DNA of 64,000 nucleotides from Sphingomonas jejuensis (GTDB lineage: Bacteria > Pseudomonadota > Alphaproteobacteria > Sphingomonadales > Sphingomonadaceae), in assembly GCF_011927695.1 (NCBI RefSeq), contig NZ_JAATJE010000001.1, positions 372,001 through 436,000 on the forward strand. The letters are read 5' to 3'. Below, piece after piece: positions 26,590-34,942 of this stretch. The notes below the pieces were generated by a model. It was not told the origin of the DNA, made no database searches, and worked only from the letters and a program-made list of their open reading frames with translations. The translations under genes were made by a program, and so were the position numbers. Position 1 is the first letter of the stretch. Each line of letters begins with the position of its first letter.

Positions 26590-26996
26590 TGCGGCGCCGC
26601 CTCGCTGTTCTCGCCATCGTCGCCGCGGCGGGTGGCTGCGCCACGACGTCCGGCGGCCTTGCGACCGCTGATCTCGTCGCCGGCACCAACGAGCCCTTCT
26701 ACAGCATGGAGGTAACGGGCGACCGCGCCAGCCTGACCGGGGTGGACATGTCGCCTCGCACGCTCCGCATCAGCCGCCGCGCGGCGGAAGGCGGCGGCGT
26801 CCTGATCGACGCCGCGGACGGCGCCGGCACGGTCCGGCTGCTCGTCCGTCCGCAGGCCTGCACCGACGATATGTCCGGCGCGGTGTTTCCGTTGTCCGCC
26901 ACGCTCAGCATCGCGGGGCGTGACCACCGCGGCTGCGCGCGTCGCCTGTCCCGATCCGCGGCCGCGCGCCGCCGACTGACGCCGGCGCGACTATAA
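26589..26996 (+). CDS. Small lipoprotein with COG3650-like domain, end of the Fap-like operon
   Basis: This 135-residue protein has a lipobox (AIVAAAGGC, Cys17). The domain includes NEPFYSMEVTGDRASL, then CTDDMSGAVFPLSATL and GRDHRGCARRL, which resembles the COG3650 fold with its two conserved cysteines. These proteins are found in the envelope of many proteobacteria and have no set function. The ATG overlaps the upstream stop by one base, so it belongs to the operon. It is an unusual member of a Fap-type cluster and might aid assembly or anchoring. The C-terminal [15 protein letters not shown] is basic and unstructured. Confidence 0.6.
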   Translation: MRRRLAVLAIVAAAGGCATTSGGLATADLVAGTNEPFYSMEVTGDRASLTGVDMSPRTLRISRRAAEGGGVLIDAADGAGTVRLLVRPQACTDDMSGAVFPLSATLSIAGRDHRGCARRLSRSAAARRRLTPARL

Positions 26997-27004
26997 CCTC
27001 GATC

Positions 27005-27015
27005 AATTACCCGCG
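27005..27015 (+). promoter_or_regulatory. AATTACCCGCG element upstream of the SRPBCC gene
   Basis: The 11-mer AATTACCCGCG recurs exactly at 29710-29720, before the hybrid kinase gene. In both places it is followed within about 26 bases by CGGAA(A)C and then CCCCGTT. A shared control site is possible; nothing known fits it exactly. Confidence 0.3.
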
Positions 27016-27073
27016 TAACGACCGGAACAGCCCGATCCCCCGTTCGATCTGCCTTCGAGCCAAGGAGGTCAGC

Positions 27074-27664
27074 ATGAACGACACAGATGGGGTGCGCAGC
27101 GATGACGCACCCGCCGGCACCGCAAAGAGCGATGCCGCCGACAAGGTCGGCGCGGGACTTCCCGAGCAGGCGGGCGACAGCGCCACCGTCCAGACGGTGA
27201 CCATCAACAAGCCGCGTCAGGAACTCTACAGCTATTTCCGCGACTTCTCGAACCTTCCCGCCTTCATGGACAATGTGGAGCGGATCGAGGTCAAGGACCG
27301 GCAGCTGTCGCACTGGGTGGTGAAGGCGCCCGCCGGCGCCACCGTCGAGTGGGACGCGCGCGTGACGGAGGACCGCGACGGCGAGCTGATCGCGTGGACC
27401 TCGGAGGCCGGCGCGGACGTGCCCAACAGCGGCCGGGTCGAGTTCCGCGACGCGAGCGGCGGCCGCGGCACGGTGGTCAGCGCCACCATCCTCTACGATC
27501 CGCCCGCCGGCGTTGTCGGCAAGCTGGTCGCCAAGATCTTCCAGCGCGAACCCGCCATCCAGGCGCGCCGCGACCTGCGCCGTTTCAAGCAGCTGATGGA
27601 AACCGGCGAGATCGCCACCAACGCGATGAACCCCGCGCAGGCGCGCGAGAAGGAGCAAGGCTGA
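27074..27664 (+). CDS. SRPBCC-family (polyketide cyclase/START-like) protein
   Basis: This 196-residue protein has a disordered, acidic N-terminus and then a lipid/ligand-binding fold from about residue 38: [20 protein letters not shown] is the first strand and helix of the cyclase/dehydrase group, and [21 protein letters not shown] follows. AAGGAGGTCAGC before the ATG is a near-perfect ribosome site, so it is probably highly expressed. It overlaps the Zn-dehydrogenase gene by one base (TGATG). This trio (SRPBCC, formaldehyde-type dehydrogenase, SDR) often appears in general-stress regions of alphaproteobacteria; that link is inference. Confidence 0.83.
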   Translation: MNDTDGVRSDDAPAGTAKSDAADKVGAGLPEQAGDSATVQTVTINKPRQELYSYFRDFSNLPAFMDNVERIEVKDRQLSHWVVKAPAGATVEWDARVTEDRDGELIAWTSEAGADVPNSGRVEFRDASGGRGTVVSATILYDPPAGVVGKLVAKIFQREPAIQARRDLRRFKQLMETGEIATNAMNPAQAREKEQG

Positions 27665-28848
27665 TGCGTGCACTCACCTGGCACGGCAAGCACGACGTCC
27701 GCGTGGACACCGTCCCCGATCCCGAGATCGTCAACCCGCGCGACGCGATCATCAAGATCACGTCGACCGCGATCTGCGGGTCGGACCTCCACCTCTACGA
27801 CGGCTACATCCCCACCATGAAGGCGGGCGACATCCTCGGTCATGAATTCATGGGGGAGGTCGTGGAAACGGGCCCGAAGTCGACCCTGCAGAAGGGGCAG
27901 CGCGTGGTGGTGCCCTTCACCATCGCCTGCGGCCAGTGCTTCCACTGCGGCAAGCAGCAGTTCTCCGCCTGCGACAATTCCAACCCCGCCGACAACATGG
28001 ACATCGCACAGGAGCTCTACGGTCAGCCGTTCGCAGGCCTGTTCGGCTACAGCCACATGACCGGCGGCTATGCCGGTGGCCAGGCCGAATATGTGCGCGT
28101 GCCCTTCTCCGACGTCGGGCCGATCGTCATCCCCGACGGCCTCGACGATGATGAGGTGCTGTTCCTGTCCGACATCCTGCCGACCGGCTGGATGGGCGCG
28201 GAGAACGCGGACATCGAACCCGGCGACACGGTGGCCGTGTGGGGCTGCGGCCCGGTCGGGCTGTTTGCGGTGCAATCCGCGTTCCTGATGGGTGCGGAGC
28301 GCGTGATCGCCATCGATCATTTCCCGCACCGGCTGGAGCTCGCGAAAAAGTTCGGCGCCGAGACGATCAACTTCGAGGAATCGAAGACCTACGAAGCGTT
28401 GATGGCGATGACCGGCGGCATCGGCCCCGATGCCTGCATCGATTGCGTCGGGCTGGAGGCGCATGGCCTGTTTGGCGACAACATCATTGATCAGATCAAG
28501 GTGTCGACCTTCCTCGGCACCGATCGCATCCATGCCATTCGCCAGGCGATCCTCGCCTGCCGCAAGGGCGGGCGCGTGTCGATGCCCGCGGTCTATGGCG
28601 GCTTCGTGGACAAGTTTCCGCTCGGCGCGTTCATGGAAAAGGGCCTGACGCTCAAGACCGGCCAGACCCATGTGCAGCGCTACCTGCCCGGCCTGCTCAA
28701 CGCGATCGCCGAAAAGAAGATCGATACGACCTTCCTGATCAGCCACCGCATGCCGCTCGAGAGGGCGGCTGACGGCTACAAGATGTTCCACGACCAACAG
28801 AACGAGGCCACCAAGATCGTGCTGAAGCCCGGCATGGTCGAAGCCTGA
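27664..28848 (+). CDS. Zinc-dependent alcohol dehydrogenase (formaldehyde-dehydrogenase-like)
   Basis: This 394-residue medium-chain dehydrogenase oxidises an alcohol or aldehyde with NAD. The catalytic zinc site is [12 protein letters not shown] with LGHEFMGEV, and the structural zinc loop is [18 protein letters not shown]. The cofactor fold is [17 protein letters not shown]. The insertion after the zinc loop ([20 protein letters not shown]) places it in the glutathione-independent formaldehyde-dehydrogenase-like group. Its ATG is coupled to the SRPBCC gene and it is 13 bp before the SDR gene. Substrate not known. Confidence 0.9.
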   Translation: MRALTWHGKHDVRVDTVPDPEIVNPRDAIIKITSTAICGSDLHLYDGYIPTMKAGDILGHEFMGEVVETGPKSTLQKGQRVVVPFTIACGQCFHCGKQQFSACDNSNPADNMDIAQELYGQPFAGLFGYSHMTGGYAGGQAEYVRVPFSDVGPIVIPDGLDDDEVLFLSDILPTGWMGAENADIEPGDTVAVWGCGPVGLFAVQSAFLMGAERVIAIDHFPHRLELAKKFGAETINFEESKTYEALMAMTGGIGPDACIDCVGLEAHGLFGDNIIDQIKVSTFLGTDRIHAIRQAILACRKGGRVSMPAVYGGFVDKFPLGAFMEKGLTLKTGQTHVQRYLPGLLNAIAEKKIDTTFLISHRMPLERAADGYKMFHDQQNEATKIVLKPGMVEA

Positions 28849-28861
28849 AGGAGACACCGAC

Positions 28862-29644
28862 ATGGCAAATGACAAGTTCGCGATCGTCACCGGCGCGTCG
28901 CGCGGCATCGGACTGGAACTGGCGAAGCTCGCCCAGGCGGACGGCTACGACCTGCTGGTCGCCGCTGACGTGCCCTTCACCGATGAAGGAGCCGTTCTCG
29001 CCGGGCAGCCCGGCATCGAGACGCTGGAGGTCGACCTGTCCACGACGGACGGTGTTGACCAGCTCCTGTCCGCCGTCGGCGGGCGCAAGGTCGATGTCCT
29101 GTTCGCCAATGCCGGCCACGGCCTTGGCCGTGCTTTCCTCGATCAGGATCCGGCCGACTGGCAGCATGTGGTGAACACCAACATCACCGGCACCGTCTAT
29201 CTGCTGCAGAAGGTGCTGGGCGACATGGTTCGCCGCAACGATGGCAAGGTGCTCGTGACCGGGTCGATCGCCGGCTACATCCCCGGCAGCTTCCAGGCCG
29301 TCTACAACGGCACCAAGGCGTTCGTGGACAGCTTCGTCGCCGCCATCCAGAACGAGATCAAGGATGCCGACGGCGTCACGCTCACCAACCTGATGCCGGG
29401 CCCGGTCGAGACCGACTTCTTTGAGCGTGGCGACATGATGGACACCGATGTCGGCACCGATCCGAAGAAGAGCGACCCGGCGGACGTCGCCAAGGACGGC
29501 TACGACGCGCTGTTCGCCGGCAAGGCGAGCATCGTGTCCGGCTGGAAGAACAAGGTGCAGTCGACCCTCGCCAACGTCACGCCCAACAGCGTCCTGGCAG
29601 AGCAGCACCGCGGCATGGCGGAGCCGGGTTCCGCCAACGACTAA
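28862..29644 (+). CDS. Short-chain dehydrogenase/reductase
   Basis: This 260-residue protein has the SDR Rossmann motif TGASRGIGLELAK, the NAGHG motif, Ser in TGSIAGY and the catalytic pair Tyr148 and Lys152 in YNGTKAF. The cofactor is probably NADP or NAD. AAGGAGACACCGAC precedes ATG 28862, 13 bp after the Zn dehydrogenase. A strong hairpin ends the operon at 29656-29692. Substrate unknown; stress-linked detoxification is a guess from the gene set. Confidence 0.9.
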   Translation: MANDKFAIVTGASRGIGLELAKLAQADGYDLLVAADVPFTDEGAVLAGQPGIETLEVDLSTTDGVDQLLSAVGGRKVDVLFANAGHGLGRAFLDQDPADWQHVVNTNITGTVYLLQKVLGDMVRRNDGKVLVTGSIAGYIPGSFQAVYNGTKAFVDSFVAAIQNEIKDADGVTLTNLMPGPVETDFFERGDMMDTDVGTDPKKSDPADVAKDGYDALFAGKASIVSGWKNKVQSTLANVTPNSVLAEQHRGMAEPGSAND

Positions 29645-29655
29645 CCCGAAGCGCG

Positions 29656-29692
29656 GCGAGGGCGCGTCCGGACGTTCCGGACACGCCCTCGC
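29656..29692 (+). terminator. Strong hairpin after the SDR gene
   Basis: GCGAGGGCG then GTCCGGA pairs with TCCGGAC then CGCCCTCGC through a CGT loop, with one mismatch. The stem is about 17 pairs. No T run follows, but position right after the stop fits the end of the operon. Confidence 0.6.
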
Positions 29693-29709
29693 TCCCTCAT
29701 GAAGCGGTG

Positions 29710-29720
29710 AATTACCCGCG
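29710..29720 (+). promoter_or_regulatory. AATTACCCGCG element upstream of the hybrid kinase gene
   Basis: This is the second exact copy of the 11-mer at 27005-27015, with CGGAAAC and CCCCGTT following as in the first copy at shorter spacing. Confidence 0.3.
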
Positions 29721-29806
29721 GCTGTGCGGAAACATCGCCCCGTTGCCGAGTAACATGCTACTGGGATGACCCCAAGCGAATGCCGACCTCGTAAGCACGG
29801 ACGCAA

Positions 29807-32683
29807 ATGCCGCACAGACATTTAATCGAAGCTGTTGATCGATATCGCACGTTGTTGCGCGGGGCTGAGTTCGGCTTCTGTATGATCGAGATGATTTTCG
29901 ACGGACCACGTGCGATCGATTACAGATTTCTTGAAGTAAATGATGCCTTTGAGCGGCTGTCCGGGCTTCAGGACCCGGTTGGGCGTTCAGTGTCTGAGAT
30001 GGTGCCGGGTCTTGAGCGTTTCTGGCTCGACACCTATGGCGCGGTGGCTCTGACTGGCGAACCGCAGCGTGTACGCAGCGATGCGCAGCAGCTTGGCCGC
30101 TGGTTCGACGTTTACGCGATGCGCGTCGACGATCCCGCTGATCACCACGTCGCCATCATCTTCACAGACGTCACCGACCAGGAAAAGGGCCAGCGCGCGC
30201 TTCGCGACAGCCAGGAACGTCTTCAGCAGGCTTTGTCAGCCGGCCGAGGGATCGGCACGTGGGACTGGGACGTGCAGAATGACCTCGTCTACGCGGACGC
30301 GCGCTTTGCGAAGCTGTACGGCGTCGATCCGGTTGCGGCCAGTCAGGGCACAGCCATCGCTAATTTCTTCTCCGGCATGCATCCCGCCGATCGGGCAGAG
30401 GCGGAACGGGCCGTGGCTGAAGCGGTGCGCTCGGGCGCGCCGTTCTCGGCCGAATACCGGCTTCTGCAGCCCGATGGGTCGATCCGCTGGGCGGCGGCAC
30501 AGGGACAATGTCGGCATGATGCCGAAGGCAGACCGACGCGCTTCGGCGGCGTCAGCTTCGACATCACAGAGCGACGGGTGTCGGAGGCGCGGCAGGCGGC
30601 GATGCTCGAGGTGGAACGCCGGTTCCGCGATCTCGAGGATCCTGCGGAGATTGCCTTCGCCGGCGCTGAGGCTGCCGCCCGCGCGCTCGGCGTCAGCCGG
30701 GCGGGCTACGGCATCATCGACAAGGAACGCGAGACGATCCGCATCGATCGCGACTGGAACGCGCCGGGCGTGCAGAGCATCGCGGGCGAACTCAGCTTTC
30801 GCGACTATGGCAGCTACATCGACCAGCTGAAGCGCGGCGAAACGGTGGCCATCGCCGATGCGCGGGAGGACGATCGCACCCGCGACACCGCGCACATGCT
30901 CGAACAGATCACCGCTCGCGCCTTTATCAACATGCCGCTGGTCGAACATGGCAATTTCGTCGCTTTGTTCTTCGTCAACAACGCCACGGTCCGGCAATGG
31001 CACGACGATGATCTGTCGCTGATGCGCAACATCGCCGGCCGGGTCCGCGCGGCGACTGAGCGGTCGCGCGCGGAGCGGGCGCGGCGGGAGAGCGAGGAAC
31101 AGTTCCGCGCCTTCGCGCAGGTCGTGCCCAACCAGATCTGGGCTGCCGACGTCGATGGCCGGCTCTACTGGTTCAACGACCAGGTCTTCGCCTATCTCGG
31201 CCGCGAACATATCGGCGTCGTGCCCGACGACGGCTGGGCGGCCATCGTTCATGACGAGGATCGGGAGGCGGCGCTTGCCGCCTGGCACCGGTCGCTGGAG
31301 AGCGGCCGCACCTACGAGGTGCAGTTCCGCATGCGCGGCGCGGACGGCAGCTATCGCTGGTTCCTGGTCCGGGCGGAGCCGGTCCGCGACAAGGGCGGCG
31401 CGATCCTGCGCTGGGTCGGCACCAGCACCGACATCGACGACCAGCTTCGTCAGGCCGACGCGCTCCGCCGCCTCAACGAAACGCTGGAGGAGCAGGTCCA
31501 GGCGCGCACCCGCGAGCTGATGGAGGCGGAGGCGGCGCTCAGGCAAAGCCAGAAGATGGAAGCGGTGGGCCAGCTGACCGGCGGCATCGCGCACGACTTC
31601 AACAACCTGCTCACCGGCATCACCGGCAGCCTCGAAATGATGGCGATGCGGATCCAGCAGGGGCGCATCGCCGATGTGGAGCGCTATTCGGTGGCGGCGC
31701 AGGGCGCGGCTCGCCGGGCGGCGGCGCTCACCCACCGGCTGCTCGCCTTCTCGCGTCGCCAGACCCTCGATCCGAAGCCCACGGAGATCAACCGCCTGAT
31801 CGCCGGCCTCGACGAGCTGATCGCCCGCACCGTCGGCCCTGAGATCGAGGTGGAGTCGGTTGCCGCGGCCGGGCTGTGGACCACGCTGGTTGACGGCAAC
31901 CAGCTCGAAAACGCGATCCTCAACCTGTGCATCAACGCGCGCGATGCCATGCCGAACGGCGGCCGATTGACCATCGAGACCGCCAACCGCTGGCTCGACG
32001 GGCCGATCGCGCGGGAGCGGGGGCTGGAGCCCGGCCAGTTCGTCGCCATCAGCGTGACGGACACCGGAACCGGCATGTCGCCGGAGGTGATCGGAAAGGC
32101 GTTCGACCCCTTCTTCACCACCAAGCCGATCGGCGCGGGCACGGGGCTCGGCCTGTCCATGATCTACGGCTTCACGCGGCAGTCGGGCGGGCAGACGCGT
32201 ATCTACTCCGAGGTGGGGCAGGGCACCACCGTCACCCTCTACCTGCCGCGTCATTTCGGCCAAGCGGAGGAACAGTCCCACGGCATCGGCGAGGTCGACC
32301 TGCCGCGCGGCGCGGGAGAAACCGTGCTGGTCGTCGACGATGAGCCCACGGTCCGAATGCTCGTCGCCGAAACGCTGGAGGAGCTCGGCTATCAGGCGGT
32401 CGAGGCGGCCGATGGCGCCTCCGGCCTCGCGATCCTGCAGTCCGATTTGCGGATCGACCTGCTCGTCACCGATGTCGGCCTGCCGGGCGGCATGAACGGC
32501 CGGCAGATGGCGGACCAGGCACGCATCAGCCGTCCGGACCTCCAGATCCTGTTCATCACCGGCTATGCCGAAAACGCGGTGGTCGGGAACGGCCATCTCG
32601 CGGCCGGCATGCACGTCATGACCAAGCCCTTCGCGATGGATGCGCTCGCCGCCCGCATCAAGGACCTGATCGCCAACCGCTGA
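29807..32683 (+). CDS. Hybrid sensor histidine kinase with PAS, GAF and receiver domains
   Basis: This 958-residue protein has no membrane segment, so it senses inside the cell. The order is PAS (about 15-125), PAS (140-265), GAF (270-425), PAS (440-555), HisKA with His596 in IAHDFNNLL, HATPase with [11 protein letters not shown] and [12 protein letters not shown] (about 700-815), and a C-terminal receiver with Asp889 in VTDVGLPGG. The receiver may pass the phosphate on to a separate protein or tune the kinase. No output regulator is next to it. The ribosome site for ATG 29807 is weak. First PAS lacks obvious heme or flavin residues, so the signal is open. Confidence 0.9.
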   Translation: MPHRHLIEAVDRYRTLLRGAEFGFCMIEMIFDGPRAIDYRFLEVNDAFERLSGLQDPVGRSVSEMVPGLERFWLDTYGAVALTGEPQRVRSDAQQLGRWFDVYAMRVDDPADHHVAIIFTDVTDQEKGQRALRDSQERLQQALSAGRGIGTWDWDVQNDLVYADARFAKLYGVDPVAASQGTAIANFFSGMHPADRAEAERAVAEAVRSGAPFSAEYRLLQPDGSIRWAAAQGQCRHDAEGRPTRFGGVSFDITERRVSEARQAAMLEVERRFRDLEDPAEIAFAGAEAAARALGVSRAGYGIIDKERETIRIDRDWNAPGVQSIAGELSFRDYGSYIDQLKRGETVAIADAREDDRTRDTAHMLEQITARAFINMPLVEHGNFVALFFVNNATVRQWHDDDLSLMRNIAGRVRAATERSRAERARRESEEQFRAFAQVVPNQIWAADVDGRLYWFNDQVFAYLGREHIGVVPDDGWAAIVHDEDREAALAAWHRSLESGRTYEVQFRMRGADGSYRWFLVRAEPVRDKGGAILRWVGTSTDIDDQLRQADALRRLNETLEEQVQARTRELMEAEAALRQSQKMEAVGQLTGGIAHDFNNLLTGITGSLEMMAMRIQQGRIADVERYSVAAQGAARRAAALTHRLLAFSRRQTLDPKPTEINRLIAGLDELIARTVGPEIEVESVAAAGLWTTLVDGNQLENAILNLCINARDAMPNGGRLTIETANRWLDGPIARERGLEPGQFVAISVTDTGTGMSPEVIGKAFDPFFTTKPIGAGTGLGLSMIYGFTRQSGGQTRIYSEVGQGTTVTLYLPRHFGQAEEQSHGIGEVDLPRGAGETVLVVDDEPTVRMLVAETLEELGYQAVEAADGASGLAILQSDLRIDLLVTDVGLPGGMNGRQMADQARISRPDLQILFITGYAENAVVGNGHLAAGMHVMTKPFAMDALAARIKDLIANR

Positions 32684-32745
32684 CCGCCGCGCATCCGGAT
32701 TGCGCTTTTGATCGTTCCACCGTGGAAACGGTGAGAGGGCGTTGC

Positions 32746-34824
32746 GTGACGGGTGAGGAGCAGGTCGCAGAAACAATGCCGCGGACCCGGCGGCGCCGCG
32801 CGATTGTCGTCCGCATCCTGCTGTGGGTCCTCGCCATCCTGTTCGCCGTCTGGGCGATCCTGTTCATCACCAAGGGCCGCTTCCTGCGCCAGCCGTTCGA
32901 GCGGATCGTCTCCTCCAGTCTCGACCGGCAGGTCTCGGTCGGCGGTGACTTCCAGCTTTATTTCGCGCCGATCAGCGTGAAGTTCGTGGCGGAGGCGATG
33001 CGCATCTCCAACCCCGACTTCACCACCCGCCCGGACCTGTTCCGCGCCGCCCGGATCGAGGCGCGGGCCGCGCCTTGGTCGCTGGTGTTCGGGCGCACCC
33101 GGCTCAGGTCGTTTGATCTCAGCGATGCCGCCATCGACTTGGAATGGGATGCCGCGCACCGCCGCAACAGCTGGACCTTCGGCGAGGACAAGGGCGGCGA
33201 GCCGCTCCAGCTGCCGATCATCGACCGGGCGACGCTGCGCAACACGCAGCTGCGCTACCGCGACCCGCAGATGCGGCTGCTCGCCGATCTCGACTTTCGC
33301 GCCATCACCTCGGCGGATGCGCGGATCGGCGATGCCGTTCGCTTCACCGGGCGCGGGCAGGTGCGCGACACGCCCTTCACGCTCGTCGGCGCGCTCCTGT
33401 CGCCCAACGAGACGGTCGGGCGCGGGCGCAACCGCCTGCAGATGCTGGTGCGCGCCGCCAAGAACCGCATCACCGTCGCCGGCGACCTGCCGGGCCTCGC
33501 CGACATCGAGGGGGTACCGCTGGCGGTGCGCGCGCGCGGGCGCGACATTGCGGAGCTGCTGGGCATCATTGGCGTGGCCGTGCCGCACAGCCGCGCGTAC
33601 CGGCTTCAGGGCACGATGGTGAAGGACGGCCCGGCTTACGCCTTCACCCGCGTCGTCGGCCGCTTCGGCGACAGCGACCTGTCCGGCAGCTTCACCGCCC
33701 GCAATGTCGAGCCGCGGCTCCACATGAGCGCGGACCTGCGCACCCGCCGCCTCGACATTGCCGATGTCGCCGCCTTCATCGGCTATGATCCCGATGCGGT
33801 CGCCGCCCGCGGCAGCGAGGGCGCCGTCACCGTCGTCGGCGGCACCCGGCGCATCCTTCCCGATGCGCGGCTGCGGGTCGACGCGCTCAGCAACTTCGAT
33901 GCGGACCTGCGCTGGCGGGTCGGCGTCGTGCGGTCGCGCAACGTCCCCGTCTCCGACATCGATCTCACGCTCGATCTCGACGACCGGCGGCTCAGCCTGT
34001 CGCCGCTCAGCTTCTCGATGGCACGCGGCGATGTGTCGTCCGACATCGTCATCGACGCGCGCCAGCGGCCCGCCGTCACACGCTACGACATCCGCCTCGC
34101 GCCGACGCCGATGGGGCGGCTGCTCGCCGGCTTCGGCGTGGCGGAGGCGGGGACGTCCGGCGTGATCCGCGGGCGCATCCAGCTGACGGGCACCGGCGAC
34201 ACCGTGCACGACAGCCTGGCGTCGTCCAGCGGCCGGATCGCCTTTGTGATGCCCGCCGGCACCTTCTGGACCCGCAACGTGGAGCTGTCGGAACTCGACA
34301 TCGGCACCTTCGTGCAGAAGATGTTCGAACGAAAGCTGGAGGAGCCGGTCAACATCAACTGCGGGCTCATCGCCTTCAGCGTGCGCCGCGGTGTCGCCAC
34401 CGCCGATCCGATCCTGATCGACACGCGCAAGAACGTCATCACCGGCCGCGGCGGCTTCTCCTTCGCGACGGAGGTGATCGACCTGGGCTTCGAGGCGGAT
34501 TCGAAGCGGTTCAGCCTGTTCTCCGGCCAGTCACCCGTGGCGCTTGCCGGCCGCTTCGCCAGCCCGCGCATCGATCCCATCAGCGGGGAGCTGCTGGGGC
34601 GCGTCGGCGCCGGTCTTGGGCTGGGCGCGCTCGCCGCACCGCCGGCGGCGCTGCTCGCCTTTATCGATCCGGGCGATGCCAAGGCGGCGGCGTGCGGCCC
34701 GGTGCTGTCCGGCGCGCCCGCATCGCGCCAGCGCACGACGGAAGGTGACCGCCGCGACGATGTCGGGCGGGAGGCGCCGAAGGCGGAAGAACGCCCCCGC
34801 CGCAAGTTCCTGGGCATCTTCTGA
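32746..34824 (+). CDS. AsmA-family protein
   Basis: This 692-residue protein is anchored by one N-terminal helix (VRILLWVLAILFAVWAILF) and has a long periplasmic domain. FERIVSSSLDRQVSVGGDF near the start and the C-terminal AsmA domain with SDTIVIDARQRP-like beta repeats and FVQKMFERKLEEPVNINC are typical. AsmA proteins are thought to bridge the periplasm and move phospholipids to the outer membrane. GTG 32746 is preferred because GAGAGG lies seven bases upstream; GTG 32722 and ATG 32776 are alternatives. The tail (about 50 residues) is charged and disordered. Confidence 0.82.
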   Translation: MTGEEQVAETMPRTRRRRAIVVRILLWVLAILFAVWAILFITKGRFLRQPFERIVSSSLDRQVSVGGDFQLYFAPISVKFVAEAMRISNPDFTTRPDLFRAARIEARAAPWSLVFGRTRLRSFDLSDAAIDLEWDAAHRRNSWTFGEDKGGEPLQLPIIDRATLRNTQLRYRDPQMRLLADLDFRAITSADARIGDAVRFTGRGQVRDTPFTLVGALLSPNETVGRGRNRLQMLVRAAKNRITVAGDLPGLADIEGVPLAVRARGRDIAELLGIIGVAVPHSRAYRLQGTMVKDGPAYAFTRVVGRFGDSDLSGSFTARNVEPRLHMSADLRTRRLDIADVAAFIGYDPDAVAARGSEGAVTVVGGTRRILPDARLRVDALSNFDADLRWRVGVVRSRNVPVSDIDLTLDLDDRRLSLSPLSFSMARGDVSSDIVIDARQRPAVTRYDIRLAPTPMGRLLAGFGVAEAGTSGVIRGRIQLTGTGDTVHDSLASSSGRIAFVMPAGTFWTRNVELSELDIGTFVQKMFERKLEEPVNINCGLIAFSVRRGVATADPILIDTRKNVITGRGGFSFATEVIDLGFEADSKRFSLFSGQSPVALAGRFASPRIDPISGELLGRVGAGLGLGALAAPPAALLAFIDPGDAKAAACGPVLSGAPASRQRTTEGDRRDDVGREAPKAEERPRRKFLGIF

Positions 34825-34942
34825 CGGCTCCATGATGGCCGCTTTTTCCTCGACCGGCCGGACGGCGATAGTTAGATAGTTGCCGTCCACCGGCGTCATG
34901 CTCTTGTCCTGACGCCGAAACTTCCCGTCTCGAGGTTCTATT

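Noticed and set aside
27024-27044. GGAAC followed by CGTT before the SRPBCC gene, resembling an EcfG general-stress promoter
   Set aside because: The spacer is only 12 bases, while EcfG promoters need about 16 or 17. The match is incomplete.
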